Assembly (NCBI RefSeq): GCF_027886425.1
Contig: NZ_CP115671.1
Location: forward strand, 1 to 64,000
DNA: 64,000 nucleotides
Direction of reading: 5' to 3'
Source of the DNA: Brevundimonas vesicularis
Lineage (GTDB): Bacteria > Pseudomonadota > Alphaproteobacteria > Caulobacterales > Caulobacteraceae
This document shows, one piece after another, positions 19,501 to 28,241 of the stretch. The translations under genes and the position numbers were made by a program. Positions within the stretch are counted from its first letter, which is position 1, and every line of letters begins with the position of its first letter. The notes under the pieces are model-generated. The model had not been told where the DNA came from, did no database searches, and was given only the letters and a program-made list of their open reading frames with translations.

Positions 19501-21012
19501 ATGTTCGGCTTTGGATCTAAGACTCGCACTGCGCAGCAGGCTGTTGATGCAGAACGGCGCAGCATGGTGGACGCCTTGCATCGCTCACAGGCGGTGATCC
19601 AGTTCGACCTCGACGGAACCGTCCGGGACGCCAACCGAAACTTCCTCTCGGTCATCGGTTACGATCTCGGCGAGATCGTCGGACGCCATCACCGGATGTT
19701 CGTCGATCCGACGGAGGCGCAGACGCCCGCCTATGTCGAGTTCTGGCGCCGGTTGAACGCTGGCGAGTTCGTGGCGGACAAGTTTGTGCGCTACGGCAAG
19801 GGCGGCAAGCGTGTGGTGATCGAGGCGAGCTACAACCCGATCCTCGACAAGGACGGCCGCCCCTACAAGGTGGTCAAGTTCGCCATGGACGTGACCGCGG
19901 TGGAGCAGGAGCGCGAGCGCTGCGCCGAGATCGAGCGCGAGGCCGCCCAGGTCCAGGCCGCCGTCGTCGCGGGCACGGCCAAGGGCCTGTCGGCCATGGC
20001 GGCGGGCGACCTGTCCTATCGCATCCAGGATGAGTTTCCCGGCGACTACGCCGTCCTGCGCGAAAACTTCAATCAGGCGATGGCGGCGCTGGACGAGGCC
20101 GTCGGCGTGATCGGCGTCAACGCCGGGTCGATGCAGTCGGGCGCGCATGAGATCAGCAGCGCCGCCGAAGACCTGTCGCGTCGCACCGAACAACAGGCCG
20201 CCAGCCTGGAGGAAACCGCCGCCGCGCTGGATCAGATCACCGCCACGGTCCGCAAGACCGCCGAGAACGCCCAGGCAGCCGACGGCGTGGTCACCCAAGG
20301 CCGCAGCCAGGCCGAGACCGGCGGCGTGGTGGTCCAGAAGGCCGTCGCGGCCATGGGCGAGATCGAACGCTCATCCAACGAGATCAGTCAGATCATCGGC
20401 GTGATCGACGAGATCGCCTTCCAGACCAATCTCCTGGCCCTGAACGCCGGGGTCGAGGCCGCCCGTGCGGGCGAGGCCGGTCGTGGCTTCGCCGTCGTCG
20501 CGTCCGAAGTGCGGGCCCTGGCGCAGCGTTCGGCGGAATCGGCCAAGGAGATCAAGACGCTGATCTCGGCCAGTTCCAGCCAGGTCAAGGACGGGGTGGT
20601 TCTGGTGCGTCAGTCGGGCGAGGCTCTGACCGGCATTGCGGGGCGGATCGAAGAGATCACGACCCTGATGAGCGAGATCCGCGCCTCGACCCAGGAGCAG
20701 GCGGTGGGTCTGGCCGAGGTCAACACCGCCGTGAACCAGATGGACCAGGTCACCCAGCAGAACGCGGCCATGGTCGAGCAATCGACCGCCGCCAGCCTGA
20801 GCCTGAGCCGCGAGGCCGCCGAACTGGCCGAACTGGTCGGCCGCTTCGAGACCAGCAAGGTCGCCGTCAAGGCCGCGTCGCCGATCTACAAGGCCCAGGC
20901 GCGCGTCGAAAGCTTCGCCCAGGCCCATGCCGCCCCTGCGCGCGCCCGTATGGCGTCAGGGCGTAATGGCCCGGCGCTAGCGGTCGTGGCGTCGAGTTGG
21001 GAAGAGTTCTAA
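19501..21012 (+). CDS. Cytoplasmic PAS-containing methyl-accepting chemotaxis protein
   Basis: Soluble chemoreceptor of 503 residues with no membrane segment. One PAS domain (about 25-135; IQFDLDGTVRDANRNFL, KVVKFAMDVTAVEQ) is followed by a HAMP-like linker, then the kinase-control coiled coil with the hairpin core AFQTNLLALNAGVEAARAGE. The C-terminus SSWEEF matches the xWxxF tail that tethers CheR/CheB. The frame opens at 19225, but that overlaps the MarR gene; ATG 19501 has a GGGAG ribosome site 7 bases upstream. ATGs at 19495 and 19498 are close alternatives. Confidence 0.9.
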   Translation: MFGFGSKTRTAQQAVDAERRSMVDALHRSQAVIQFDLDGTVRDANRNFLSVIGYDLGEIVGRHHRMFVDPTEAQTPAYVEFWRRLNAGEFVADKFVRYGKGGKRVVIEASYNPILDKDGRPYKVVKFAMDVTAVEQERERCAEIEREAAQVQAAVVAGTAKGLSAMAAGDLSYRIQDEFPGDYAVLRENFNQAMAALDEAVGVIGVNAGSMQSGAHEISSAAEDLSRRTEQQAASLEETAAALDQITATVRKTAENAQAADGVVTQGRSQAETGGVVVQKAVAAMGEIERSSNEISQIIGVIDEIAFQTNLLALNAGVEAARAGEAGRGFAVVASEVRALAQRSAESAKEIKTLISASSSQVKDGVVLVRQSGEALTGIAGRIEEITTLMSEIRASTQEQAVGLAEVNTAVNQMDQVTQQNAAMVEQSTAASLSLSREAAELAELVGRFETSKVAVKAASPIYKAQARVESFAQAHAAPARARMASGRNGPALAVVASSWEEF

Positions 21013-21113
21013 GAAAAAAAACCGGTTCAGGCCTAGATCGAGCCCTTACCTCCACAATGTGCCGCACTTGACTGAATGCCCAGGGTTAGCGGAGGACTGA
21101 CGGCAAGCCGACG

Positions 21114-21218
21114 TTAATGGCCGCTTTCCACCGCTAGCTGAACCGCGCGAAGTCCGCTTCAGACAGTCACCGGAATGTCGGGTCTCCGGCGGGACACCAA
21201 ATTCGCAAGCCGACCCAT
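21114..21218. repeat. Dispersed intergenic repeat, copy 4 (long)
   Basis: About 90 bases (21128-21217) match 23134-23223 with only scattered differences, including TAGCTGAACCGCGCG, GTCACCGGAATGTCGGGT and TTCGCAAGCCGACCC. It lies in the 239-base gap between the chemoreceptor and the next small gene. Confidence 0.75.
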
Positions 21219-21251
21219 CTACGTCTTACGGAAGGTCTGCTAAAGTGAAGC

Positions 21252-21776
21252 ATGAGCTTGTCTCGAATTCCCGCTGCGTATTGGCTGCTCATAGGCCTCG
21301 GCGTCGTCAGCATCGGTCTTGTCGGGATGCTGTTCGTACCAAAGGCACCTGCTTGCGTCACAGACGGGACGCTACAGGTTCGCGTAGCGGATACGGTCTG
21401 GGTGCTGCCGGAGGAAGAAGCTGGAGGTCTGACGGTGAAGCAGAAGAACGGATATGGGCACGTATGTGAGCCACCGAGCGGAGAAATAACGACTGACTTG
21501 CTGTCGATTGAAAATGTTGAACCTAGCAATGTTCTTATTTTGATTAAGCCCTATCGCGGAGGAACGAAATTTACTGACCAGTTCAGCGCTAGGTGCATCG
21601 AGGCCCCATTCATCACCGTGGACGGCGAAAATCTGGGGCGGTCATGCTCAGCGTTTAAGTCTCTCGCCGGAACGACCGTCAGGATAGACTATTATTCTGC
21701 AGAATGGCCTTCGGAGAGGTGGCCTGAGCTTTTCCAAAGTGTGGATCGCCTGCTGGTCGAGAAAAGAAGAGCCTAG
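21252..21776 (+). CDS. Hypothetical membrane-anchored protein
   Basis: No family recognised. The 174-residue protein has one N-terminal hydrophobic anchor (about residues 9-29), then a soluble, probably periplasmic domain with four cysteines (ACVTD, VCEPP, RCIEA, SCSAF) that could form two disulfides. Codon use is less G+C biased than in core genes. It is flanked by dispersed repeats and has no evident operon partner. Confidence 0.6.
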   Translation: MSLSRIPAAYWLLIGLGVVSIGLVGMLFVPKAPACVTDGTLQVRVADTVWVLPEEEAGGLTVKQKNGYGHVCEPPSGEITTDLLSIENVEPSNVLILIKPYRGGTKFTDQFSARCIEAPFITVDGENLGRSCSAFKSLAGTTVRIDYYSAEWPSERWPELFQSVDRLLVEKRRA

Positions 21777-21908
21777 GACTATTTTCCACCCTCAGCGGAA
21801 ACTGGCAACGTTTGTTTGTTTGCTGGTCCGCCGCCTAACTCTGCTTCAAGCCTTGAAGCCGAGGGTTGCATTCGACCCTATGCAAACATTGGCTCCATCC
21901 AAGCTGGC

Positions 21909-22403
21909 TTAGGGCAAACTGTCCGACATGCGCATCTTTGCCTGGATGCCCTGGAGTCCAGTGATTGCGACAGCCATTCCGAAAAAGCTGATAAAATAGC
22001 CGGCCCCGTGCCCATAGAGGCCATAGGTCACCGGCGGGAACAGCTCGATGAACGACCAAGCCAAACCGAGGCAGAATAGCGGACGCGATGGGCTGTGGCG
22101 CGTTATAGCGTACAGAGCTATGGCGAGAATACCGACCACCAAGTTCGCCGTAATGACTGCTGTCTTGTCATAGCTGAACAACAGGGTGTCGCGTCGGACG
22201 TAGGAGATCGAGGCGGCGAAAGCCGACAAGCCATGAGAGACGGCAATAACCGCGTATGCGCCGGCGCCGGACCGCAGGGCGGCCTTTATCTTCCAGGGCT
22301 TGTCCAGAGTCTGAAATGGAAGCCATTCGATAAATGGGGCCCGTCGGGGGCGGCGCTCGTCCCAGCGTGGGGGTGGACGGGGCTCAAAATCGCCGGCGCT
22401 CAT
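21909..22403 (-). CDS. Hypothetical integral membrane protein
   Basis: No family recognised. The 164-residue protein has a proline- and arginine-rich N-terminus, then about four predicted membrane helices (AYAVIAVSHGLSAFAASI, AVITANLVVGILAIALY, LFCLGLAWSFIELFPP and a C-terminal one around YFISFFGMAVAITG). Similar four-helix proteins occur as orphan genes in Caulobacteraceae. It lies within the accessory region. Confidence 0.6.
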   Translation of the reverse strand: MSAGDFEPRPPPRWDERRPRRAPFIEWLPFQTLDKPWKIKAALRSGAGAYAVIAVSHGLSAFAASISYVRRDTLLFSYDKTAVITANLVVGILAIALYAITRHSPSRPLFCLGLAWSFIELFPPVTYGLYGHGAGYFISFFGMAVAITGLQGIQAKMRMSDSLP

Positions 22404-22574
22404 GTGAGCCCTTTGTGAATGGTTTTCACGAAACGTCCAGTTCGCGAGAAGTGATACTCAACACACGCTGAACGCTATGCCCACCTGCGCAACTAAAAGT
22501 TATTCAAGCATCAACGGGGCCGCGCGATTCGGGAGACGGACGTTCGCATCGCTTGCTCTTGGCTAGAGCAAGAA

Positions 22575-22626
22575 AGGTCCACTTTTGGGCGTGAGACAGC
22601 ATCTCGACATCGACCCATCGCGGACC
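22575..22626. repeat. Dispersed intergenic repeat, copy 5 (degenerate)
   Basis: GGTCCACTTTTGGGCG, then CGACCCATCGCGGACC, matches the two halves of the family with complementary GGTCC and GGACC ends. It lies next to the stop of the following minus-strand gene. Confidence 0.4.
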
Positions 22627-22636
22627 CTCGCTCTCT

Positions 22637-23086
22637 CTAATCCACAATGATCGGCGAGGGGCGGCCGCAATTGTCTGACTGGACGTAGATGTAACTGCTG
22701 TTCCCTTGCAGTGCCTCGCCCCGCCTGACGGAGACAACTTTCGACTTGGCCCCGGACAGCCAGTCTTCAAAGGTTCGGCCCATATACTCCGAGAACCCTA
22801 CTTTACCCAACACTACGGCTGCCGGATCAGCCGCTATCAGGGCCAGAATCTCAGCGTCGCTTTTCCCGCGCGCTGTCTGAACGACTGCACCAGCCGGGCG
22901 CGGGAAGTCGGTAGCGGCGATCCGTTTCAAGGCGACCAGCTTGTAGTAATCGCCTGATTTCCAAGAGCCGTCCGCAAGGCAGAGATTTGACGCACGGTAG
23001 GCGCTGTTTCCAATGCCCAGTAAAGCGATCGCTGTGACGGTCAGGACCGCAAGCCGTGTTCGGTTTTCCAAGCGATGCCCGTTCAT
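22637..23086 (-). CDS. Hypothetical exported or anchored protein
   Basis: No family recognised. With the ATG at 23086 it is 149 residues: a basic start (MNGHRLENRTR), one hydrophobic segment (LAVLTVTAIALLGIG), and a soluble domain with KSDAEILALIAADPAAVVLG. The open frame extends to 23137, but the extra codons run toward a dispersed repeat, so the internal ATG is preferred. Confidence 0.55.
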   Translation of the reverse strand: MNGHRLENRTRLAVLTVTAIALLGIGNSAYRASNLCLADGSWKSGDYYKLVALKRIAATDFPRPAGAVVQTARGKSDAEILALIAADPAAVVLGKVGFSEYMGRTFEDWLSGAKSKVVSVRRGEALQGNSSYIYVQSDNCGRPSPIIVD

Positions 23087-23118
23087 GAGCGCATGCCTAA
23101 CAGACGTGTGCAGGTGTC

Positions 23119-23238
23119 GGCTATGTCCCCTATCCACCCCTAGCTGAACCGCGCGGAGTCCGCTTTCAGACCGTCACCGGAATGTCGGGTTTCCGGCGGG
23201 ATGCCATCTTCGCAAGCCGACCCGTTGCGGACATCAGG
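23119..23238. repeat. Dispersed intergenic repeat, copy 6 (long)
   Basis: The fullest copy: CCACCCCTAGCTG, GTCCGCTTTCAGACC, TTTCCGGCGGGATG, then CCGACCCGTTGCGGACAT and AGGGGG. The block 23134-23223 matches 21128-21217. GTCCGC (23158-23163) and GCGGAC (23227-23232) are inverted and could form the base of a long hairpin. Confidence 0.75.
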
Positions 23239-23335
23239 GGGCTGACACTGCTCGCCAACTGATCGGCCGGCAATAAGCAGGCCCAAGATCTGTTCACGCA
23301 CCGATTGAGCTCATAAGCTTCCGCTGAGGGAGCAG

Positions 23336-24601
23336 ATGACCCAGCGCAGCTATCGGCATAACCACTATGTTCCCGAATGGTACCAACGGCGCTTCTTTGC
23401 CCCGGACCAACACGAACTGCACTATCTCGACCTGAAGCCTGAGCCATTCTCGGTCAATGGTCGGACGATCAAGCCGCCCTCATACTGGAAACGCGGGGTT
23501 AAACACTGCTTCGCGCAAGACGATCTGTACACCACCACGTTCAACGGCATACCCAACACGGAAATCGAGCAGTTCTTCTTTAGAGACATCGATAACGACG
23601 CGCCAAAGGCCTTCGATTTTTGGTCTCACTACGACCACTCTACTATCGACCACGACGCCTTTTCGATATTCCTGACCTACATGAGTCTTCAGCGCCTTCG
23701 CACCCCACGCGGTTTGGCTTGGTTGAGGCGGGTTCTCGGCTCTATGCCGCGTTCCCAAACGCTGATTGAGTTACAGCGCTTTCAACGGCTTTTCTGCGCC
23801 ACATGGAGCGACGCCGTCTGGCAGATCGCAGATGCCACCGCATCGCCGACGAAGTTCATCATAAGCGACAACCCAGTCACGTTCTACAATCGGGATTGCT
23901 TCCCCAACGCCAGATCGTGCCGGTATCCATTCGATCCGGATGTCCGCCAAGCGGGCACGCAGACGATCTTTCCCATTAGTCCGGAAAAGTTGCTGATCCT
24001 CACAAATCTGACGTGGGCGCGAAATCCATATCAATCAGCCACCAAGATGGGACCAAACCCAAAGCTGCTGCGCAACACTGTGTTCTACTACTTAGACATT
24101 CAGGTGGGGCGCCAGCTCTCGGAGGAAGAGGTTCTCGAAATCAACTTTATTATCAAGCGTCGGGCGGATCGTTACATCGCCGCCACTGAAAAAGAGTGGC
24201 TGTATCCAGAGCGCAGGGTGCGATGTGATCACTGGCGTCGATTGGGAGATGGCTACCTGCTCATGCCTGACCCTCGCCACGTCCACATGGGTGGCGAGAT
24301 TACCATCGGCTACAACTCTGGAGGAAGTGATCATTTCTCGGAGTATGGGCACAAGCCGTGGGAGCCAGGTTACAAGGATGCGCGGCGCGAACTGCGTGAA
24401 GGCGAGTCGTTGCGCCGATTTCAAGCGGAATGGTCGGCGATATATGGACCAGAGTATCGCGGGCTGACGGAAGGCCTTGGCAGGAGGAAGGACAATATTT
24501 CGGTGCCTGCGAACATACATGCCAGCTACCTGAAAGAAGACGAAGCCTACCGGTCGAAGCCCGGGGAGCGAGCGCGCCGGCGATCGTTGAGGCGTCCCTA
24601 A
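23336..24601 (+). CDS. DUF4238 domain protein
   Basis: 421-residue cytoplasmic protein. The N-terminus RSYRHNHYVPEWYQRRFFAP is the characteristic DUF4238 motif (HNHYVP-x-x-Y-x-x-RF), and FIISDNPVTFYN in the middle is a second conserved element. The function of DUF4238 is unknown; members are patchily distributed and often sit in variable regions. The last 100 residues are rich in charged and aromatic residues. It is flanked on both sides by dispersed repeats, in keeping with horizontal mobility of this stretch. Confidence 0.85.
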   Translation: MTQRSYRHNHYVPEWYQRRFFAPDQHELHYLDLKPEPFSVNGRTIKPPSYWKRGVKHCFAQDDLYTTTFNGIPNTEIEQFFFRDIDNDAPKAFDFWSHYDHSTIDHDAFSIFLTYMSLQRLRTPRGLAWLRRVLGSMPRSQTLIELQRFQRLFCATWSDAVWQIADATASPTKFIISDNPVTFYNRDCFPNARSCRYPFDPDVRQAGTQTIFPISPEKLLILTNLTWARNPYQSATKMGPNPKLLRNTVFYYLDIQVGRQLSEEEVLEINFIIKRRADRYIAATEKEWLYPERRVRCDHWRRLGDGYLLMPDPRHVHMGGEITIGYNSGGSDHFSEYGHKPWEPGYKDARRELREGESLRRFQAEWSAIYGPEYRGLTEGLGRRKDNISVPANIHASYLKEDEAYRSKPGERARRRSLRRP

Positions 24602-24978
24602 GTCCGCTTCCCACCCCTCTCGGGCATTCGGCAAGTGCGTTCGTGGGGACGCGCGGGGACTTCCGAACTGTAGCCTCTATTAACTTTCAAAGGCAGTGGG
24701 TCGGGAAGCCAACCTCAGTTCGGTCCGTCCCTACACAATACCCCGATCTGTTCGGAGGGCCGGTCTAGCCGCCGGTCACCGAAGCCGAGCTAACACCGGC
24801 CAACTTGCCTTTTTGAACATGAGCCCAAGCCAGAGCCAGTCTCATCAGATGTGACGTCGAGCGCAGCCGGTCGCATATGATGTGACACCGCCGTCTCGGA
24901 TCTATGAATTCTGCCTCAGAAAAACCGAGTCCGAACAGGTGCTGCATTCTCAAGTCTGCTGACTCGGACCAGCGCGGT
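24602..24978. other. Gene-free stretch with repeat fragments
   Basis: No gene seen in 377 bases. GTCCGCTTCCCACCCCT at 24602-24618 is a fragment of the dispersed family. A pair of 17-base direct repeats lies at 24839-24855 and 24870-24886. The stretch marks the downstream edge of the low-G+C accessory region; high-G+C core genes resume at 24979. Confidence 0.5.
24839..24886 (-). repeat. Two 17-bp direct repeats resembling an inverted IS21-like end
   Basis: GTCTCATCAGATGTGAC (24839-24855) and GTCGCATATGATGTGAC (24870-24886) agree at 14 of 17 positions. They resemble the reverse complement of the 21-bp unit at 6911-6931 (GTCTCAT at one end and GTGAC at the other, same length). The orientation is opposite to that set. 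Confidence 0.35.
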
Positions 24979-25419
24979 CTACTGACCGCGTCCGCCGGCG
25001 ATGAAGGCTTGGACGGTCGGGAAGGCCGCCGTCTGGGGCCGCATGTCCTCACAGGCGAAGGATTTGATTGCGCCATAGATGCCGCCGGCCGGCGTCGCTT
25101 CCCACGGCGTGTCCTCGGAATAGCGATCGGTTTCCGCCCCGTCCGCGCCATAGGTCACCGTCGCGCCCGAACGCGACTGGCCGTCCGAACACCGCACCAT
25201 GACCTCTTCGGTCTCATGGCTGAGATTGGTCGCCTCACCGCGCGCGGGCACCCGCGCCATGCGCGTCGTCGCCACGCCGTCCACCGGCGCCAGCGCATCG
25301 ACATCCACCAGATAGACGGTGGCGTCGCTGCGTGAAAACGCAGCCCAGCTTTCGGCCGCCGATGGCGATGCGATCGCCGCCGTCGCCAGGATCGCCGCCA
25401 CGCCGATTGTTCTGATCAT
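24979..25419 (-). CDS. Exported protein, surface-adhesin-E-like
   Basis: 146-residue periplasmic protein with a clean signal peptide (about residues 1-21, ending SAAES). The mature part (WAAFSRSDATVYLVDVDAL, VMVRCSDGQSRS, SFACEDM) resembles the small beta-rich fold of the surface-adhesin protein E family, which has no firm biochemical role. Two cysteines could form a disulfide. High G+C marks the return to core chromosome. Confidence 0.65.
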   Translation of the reverse strand: MIRTIGVAAILATAAIASPSAAESWAAFSRSDATVYLVDVDALAPVDGVATTRMARVPARGEATNLSHETEEVMVRCSDGQSRSGATVTYGADGAETDRYSEDTPWEATPAGGIYGAIKSFACEDMRPQTAAFPTVQAFIAGGRGQ

Positions 25420-25506
25420 CCTCTTCCCTCCCCAGGCAAGACGATCATTTCATACCCGCGCGAACGAGAATTCAATCTCTCCCGAAAGCTCCAAAAGCGT
25501 TTTCGA

Positions 25507-25893
25507 TCAGGGCCGATCGCGAGACGGCAGGGCCTCGATCTCTGCGGTCGTCAGCTTCTTTGCGATGCGCACGCGGCACGGTTGAGGGCCCGTCGCCGGG
25601 CTGAGCAGTGAGGCCTGATCGCCGGGACACAGGCGGCTCGATCCGGCGACAGGTTCCAGCGCGATCGACAGGGCGCGGGTCATGTCGCGACAGAAGGGGG
25701 TTTCGATCTGAAACACCCCGGCGTCCGTCGTGCGAACATACAGGGTCTGGTCGTTCGGCGCGGTGAAGTTGCGCACCAGATTGGGCCGGAAGCACTGGCC
25801 GGCGTCGGCGCGGCTGGCCGTCGTCACGCCCGGCGACGGCGCACAGGCCGACAAGGCGAGGAGGGCCGCCGACGACAGGATGAGCCGATGCAT
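25507..25893 (-). CDS. DUF6491-like lipoprotein
   Basis: 128-residue lipoprotein with signal MHRLILSSAALLALSAC, lipidated at Cys17. The mature domain begins QCFRPNLVRNF and contains LYVRTTDAGVFQIE and cysteines at FCRD, LCPGD and PCRV, the pattern of the DUF6491 family, common in Caulobacterales and Sphingomonadales and of unknown function. The frame extends upstream into mnmC, but the ATG at 25893 creates the signal. It follows mnmC by 26 bases on the same strand and is probably co-transcribed. Confidence 0.8.
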   Translation of the reverse strand: MHRLILSSAALLALSACAPSPGVTTASRADAGQCFRPNLVRNFTAPNDQTLYVRTTDAGVFQIETPFCRDMTRALSIALEPVAGSSRLCPGDQASLLSPATGPQPCRVRIAKKLTTAEIEALPSRDRP

Positions 25894-25919
25894 AGTCAAC
25901 TCCCGAACAAACCCCCGCT

Positions 25920-27752
25920 TCATCCTGCGCGCGTCGGCGAGGATGATGCAAGGGCGTCCGCCAGAACCGAAGACCGACGGGGCGACACGCGCGCCGCCAG
26001 ATCGCGCGGCAGGGGCGAGGGCTGACCAAGGACGAGGGCGGCGATATGCTCGCCCAGCAAGGGCCCGACGCAAAAGCCGCGCGACCCCAGACCGCCGAGC
26101 ACATAGAGTCCGTCATCGAGAGCGCCCGCCACAGGCAGGCGATCCGGCGTCGTGGCGCGGACTGCCGCCCGTTTCTGCACAGGCCCGGCCGCCACGATGC
26201 GCTTGGCCAACTCTGGCAGGCGCGCTTCCAGGGTCGCCAGATTTCGCGCGCTGTCGTCCTCACGCGGCGCCGTGTCGGTGTCGCCCCGATCATGGGTCGC
26301 GCCGAACAGCACGCCTTGGCCCGTCGGAACCGCATAGCCGCCCCAGGCCATGGGGTGGACGGTCACGTCCCCGTCGATCCAGTCCGCCTGGCCCCGAACG
26401 GGCGACAGGCGCGGCGTGTGGTTGAACCCGTCCAGCAGCGCGGCCGATCCCCAGCCGGCGGCGAGAACCACAGCATCGACCTCGCCCAGCACCGCGTCGG
26501 CTTCGCCAATCAAACGCCAGCGGCCGTCGGCGCGCTCCAGCCGTGTCATGCGCTCAGAGCGCATCTCCGCGTCCGAAAGCCAGTTCGAGAGCACCGCCGC
26601 AGGGCGTAGCGCGAATGCTCCCTTCATCAGCAGACCGCCCTGCCCCGTCGCTTCGCCGGCGACGGTTGACGCCGCCCCTTCGTCCAGCACCACCATGTCA
26701 TCGTCATTCCAGATCGGCTGGCGAGCGATCTTTTCGAACCGGGCGGCATCGCGCGGCGCCTGAAGCAGTTGCAGTACGCCTTCGCCTGTCACTGCGCCGG
26801 CGATTGCCGCATACAGATGCCGCGCCCGCTCCAGCGCCTGGGCATGCAGGGCGGCGATGCCGAGGTCGCCGGCATCCAGACGCGGCGTAATCAGGGCCGC
26901 CGGAAAGCCAGAGCCGCCCGCGCCCGGGCGCTCACCCTCGAACACCACGGCCCGGAGGCCCTGCGCCTCCAGGGCGCGGACCACAGATGCACCAGCGACG
27001 CCCGCGCCGATCACGGCGACGCGGGGCGGCGGCGACGGTTCGAAAACCGAGGGGAGACGCGCCTGAAGCCGCTCGCGCTTGCGGCCATGGCCGGGGCGCT
27101 TCTCGACGACGAAACCCTGCTCGGCCAGGCCGCGCCGCACGGCTCCGGCGACGGTGAAGGTGGCCAGACGCGCGCCCGGCGCCGAGCGCCTAGCGATCAA
27201 GGCCATCACTTCGGGCGACCACATGCCCGGGTTCAGCGCAGGCGAGAAACCGTCCAGGAACCAGGCATCCGCCGCTCCCGACCACTGCTCCAGCGCCCAG
27301 GCCGCATCGCCCACCGCCAGGTCCAGCACGGCGTCGAAGCCCGGCAGGTCCACCCGGTGAAAGCCCGGCGTCGCGGCCGGCCAGTCTGCGATCAAGGCCT
27401 CGGTCGCCTCCGTCAGTTCGGGCCAGGCGCCCAGCGCTCGCGCCGCTTCCGCCGCCGTCAGCGGAAACCCCTCGATGGAGAAGATGTTGAGCCGCCCGCC
27501 CTCGGGCCGCGTCCGTCGCCACAGATCCAGCAGGGCGGCGATGTTCAACCCCGTGCCGAACCCCAGCTCGGCCACCGTGAAATGATCCCGTCCCATCCAG
27601 GCGTCCGGCAGGCCGCAACCTTCCAGAAACACCGCCCGCGTTTCGGCCAGGCCGTCGTCTCGGGAGAAATAGACGTCGCCGAACCGGCCGGAGCGCGGCT
27701 CGCCCTCTTCGGTCCAGGTCAGCAGGGGCGAGGCGTCGTCATCAGGCGTCAT
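25920..27752 (-). CDS. mnmC: Bifunctional tRNA wobble-uridine enzyme MnmC
   Basis: Completes 5-methylaminomethyl-2-thiouridine at tRNA position 34. The N-terminal half is the SAM-dependent methyltransferase (AELGFGTGLNIAALLDLW near residue 63; FDAVLDLAVGDA), and the C-terminal half is the FAD-dependent oxidoreductase that removes carboxymethyl (dinucleotide motif VIGAGVAGASVVRALEAQG near residue 247; GLGSRGFCVGPLLGE near the end). At 610 residues it is close to the bacterial MnmC length. Presumably works with MnmE/MnmG, which are not in the window. Confidence 0.93.
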   Translation of the reverse strand: MTPDDDASPLLTWTEEGEPRSGRFGDVYFSRDDGLAETRAVFLEGCGLPDAWMGRDHFTVAELGFGTGLNIAALLDLWRRTRPEGGRLNIFSIEGFPLTAAEAARALGAWPELTEATEALIADWPAATPGFHRVDLPGFDAVLDLAVGDAAWALEQWSGAADAWFLDGFSPALNPGMWSPEVMALIARRSAPGARLATFTVAGAVRRGLAEQGFVVEKRPGHGRKRERLQARLPSVFEPSPPPRVAVIGAGVAGASVVRALEAQGLRAVVFEGERPGAGGSGFPAALITPRLDAGDLGIAALHAQALERARHLYAAIAGAVTGEGVLQLLQAPRDAARFEKIARQPIWNDDDMVVLDEGAASTVAGEATGQGGLLMKGAFALRPAAVLSNWLSDAEMRSERMTRLERADGRWRLIGEADAVLGEVDAVVLAAGWGSAALLDGFNHTPRLSPVRGQADWIDGDVTVHPMAWGGYAVPTGQGVLFGATHDRGDTDTAPREDDSARNLATLEARLPELAKRIVAAGPVQKRAAVRATTPDRLPVAGALDDGLYVLGGLGSRGFCVGPLLGEHIAALVLGQPSPLPRDLAARVSPRRSSVLADALASSSPTRAG

Positions 27753-27784
27753 CGCGCGGCTCTAGCACCTTCGTCGCCGACATG

Positions 27785-27812
27785 AAAAAGGCCGCCCCAG
27801 TCGGAGCGGCCT
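27785..27812 (-). terminator. Intrinsic terminator of the small lipoprotein gene
   Basis: On the minus strand AGGCCGC (27812-27806) pairs with GCGGCCT (27795-27789) and is followed directly by TTTTT. It lies 25 bases after the stop of the 27838-28143 gene and upstream of mnmC. Confidence 0.75.
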
Positions 27813-27837
27813 CTTCGGGCGTTGGTTTCGACGCGGC

Positions 27838-28143
27838 CTAGTGGGCGGCCGCCGGACCGTGCGCAGGCTCGGCCGGCGCGACAGGCGCGGGCGCTGCGGC
27901 GGAGGCGTCGGCGCCCTGCATCGTCGTGGCGGCCTGGGCGGCGGTGTCTTCCTGAATGGCTTGATTGGCCGCCGCTTCAGCGTCCTTGGCGGCCTGATCG
28001 ACCGTCAGGGCGGCTTCTTCAGCACTGCCTGCGGCCTCGACAGCATCGGTGGCCGGCGCTTCGGCCTTTTCTTCCGGGGCCTTGCTGCAGGCGGCCAGGA
28101 CCAGGAGCGCAGCGGATGCGGCGACGAGGGCTTTGATACGCAT
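27838..28143 (-). CDS. Small Ala-rich lipoprotein
   Basis: 101-residue lipoprotein with signal MRIKALVAASAALLVLAAC, lipidated at Cys19. The mature part is low-complexity and rich in Ala, Glu and Pro, with a helix-forming central stretch (ALTVDQAAKDAEAAANQA) and a His-containing tail. No function can be assigned. It is a stand-alone gene with its own terminator, between motA and mnmC on the same strand. Confidence 0.75.
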   Translation of the reverse strand: MRIKALVAASAALLVLAACSKAPEEKAEAPATDAVEAAGSAEEAALTVDQAAKDAEAAANQAIQEDTAAQAATTMQGADASAAAPAPVAPAEPAHGPAAAH

Positions 28144-28241
28144 GAAGATGTCTCCGAAGCTTGCGAGACCGGAACGTCTCTTGGCGCAAACGATAGGGCC
28201 GCCGCGCGCGGCAGGGCAAGTTAAGATCAGGAAAGTCGGGA

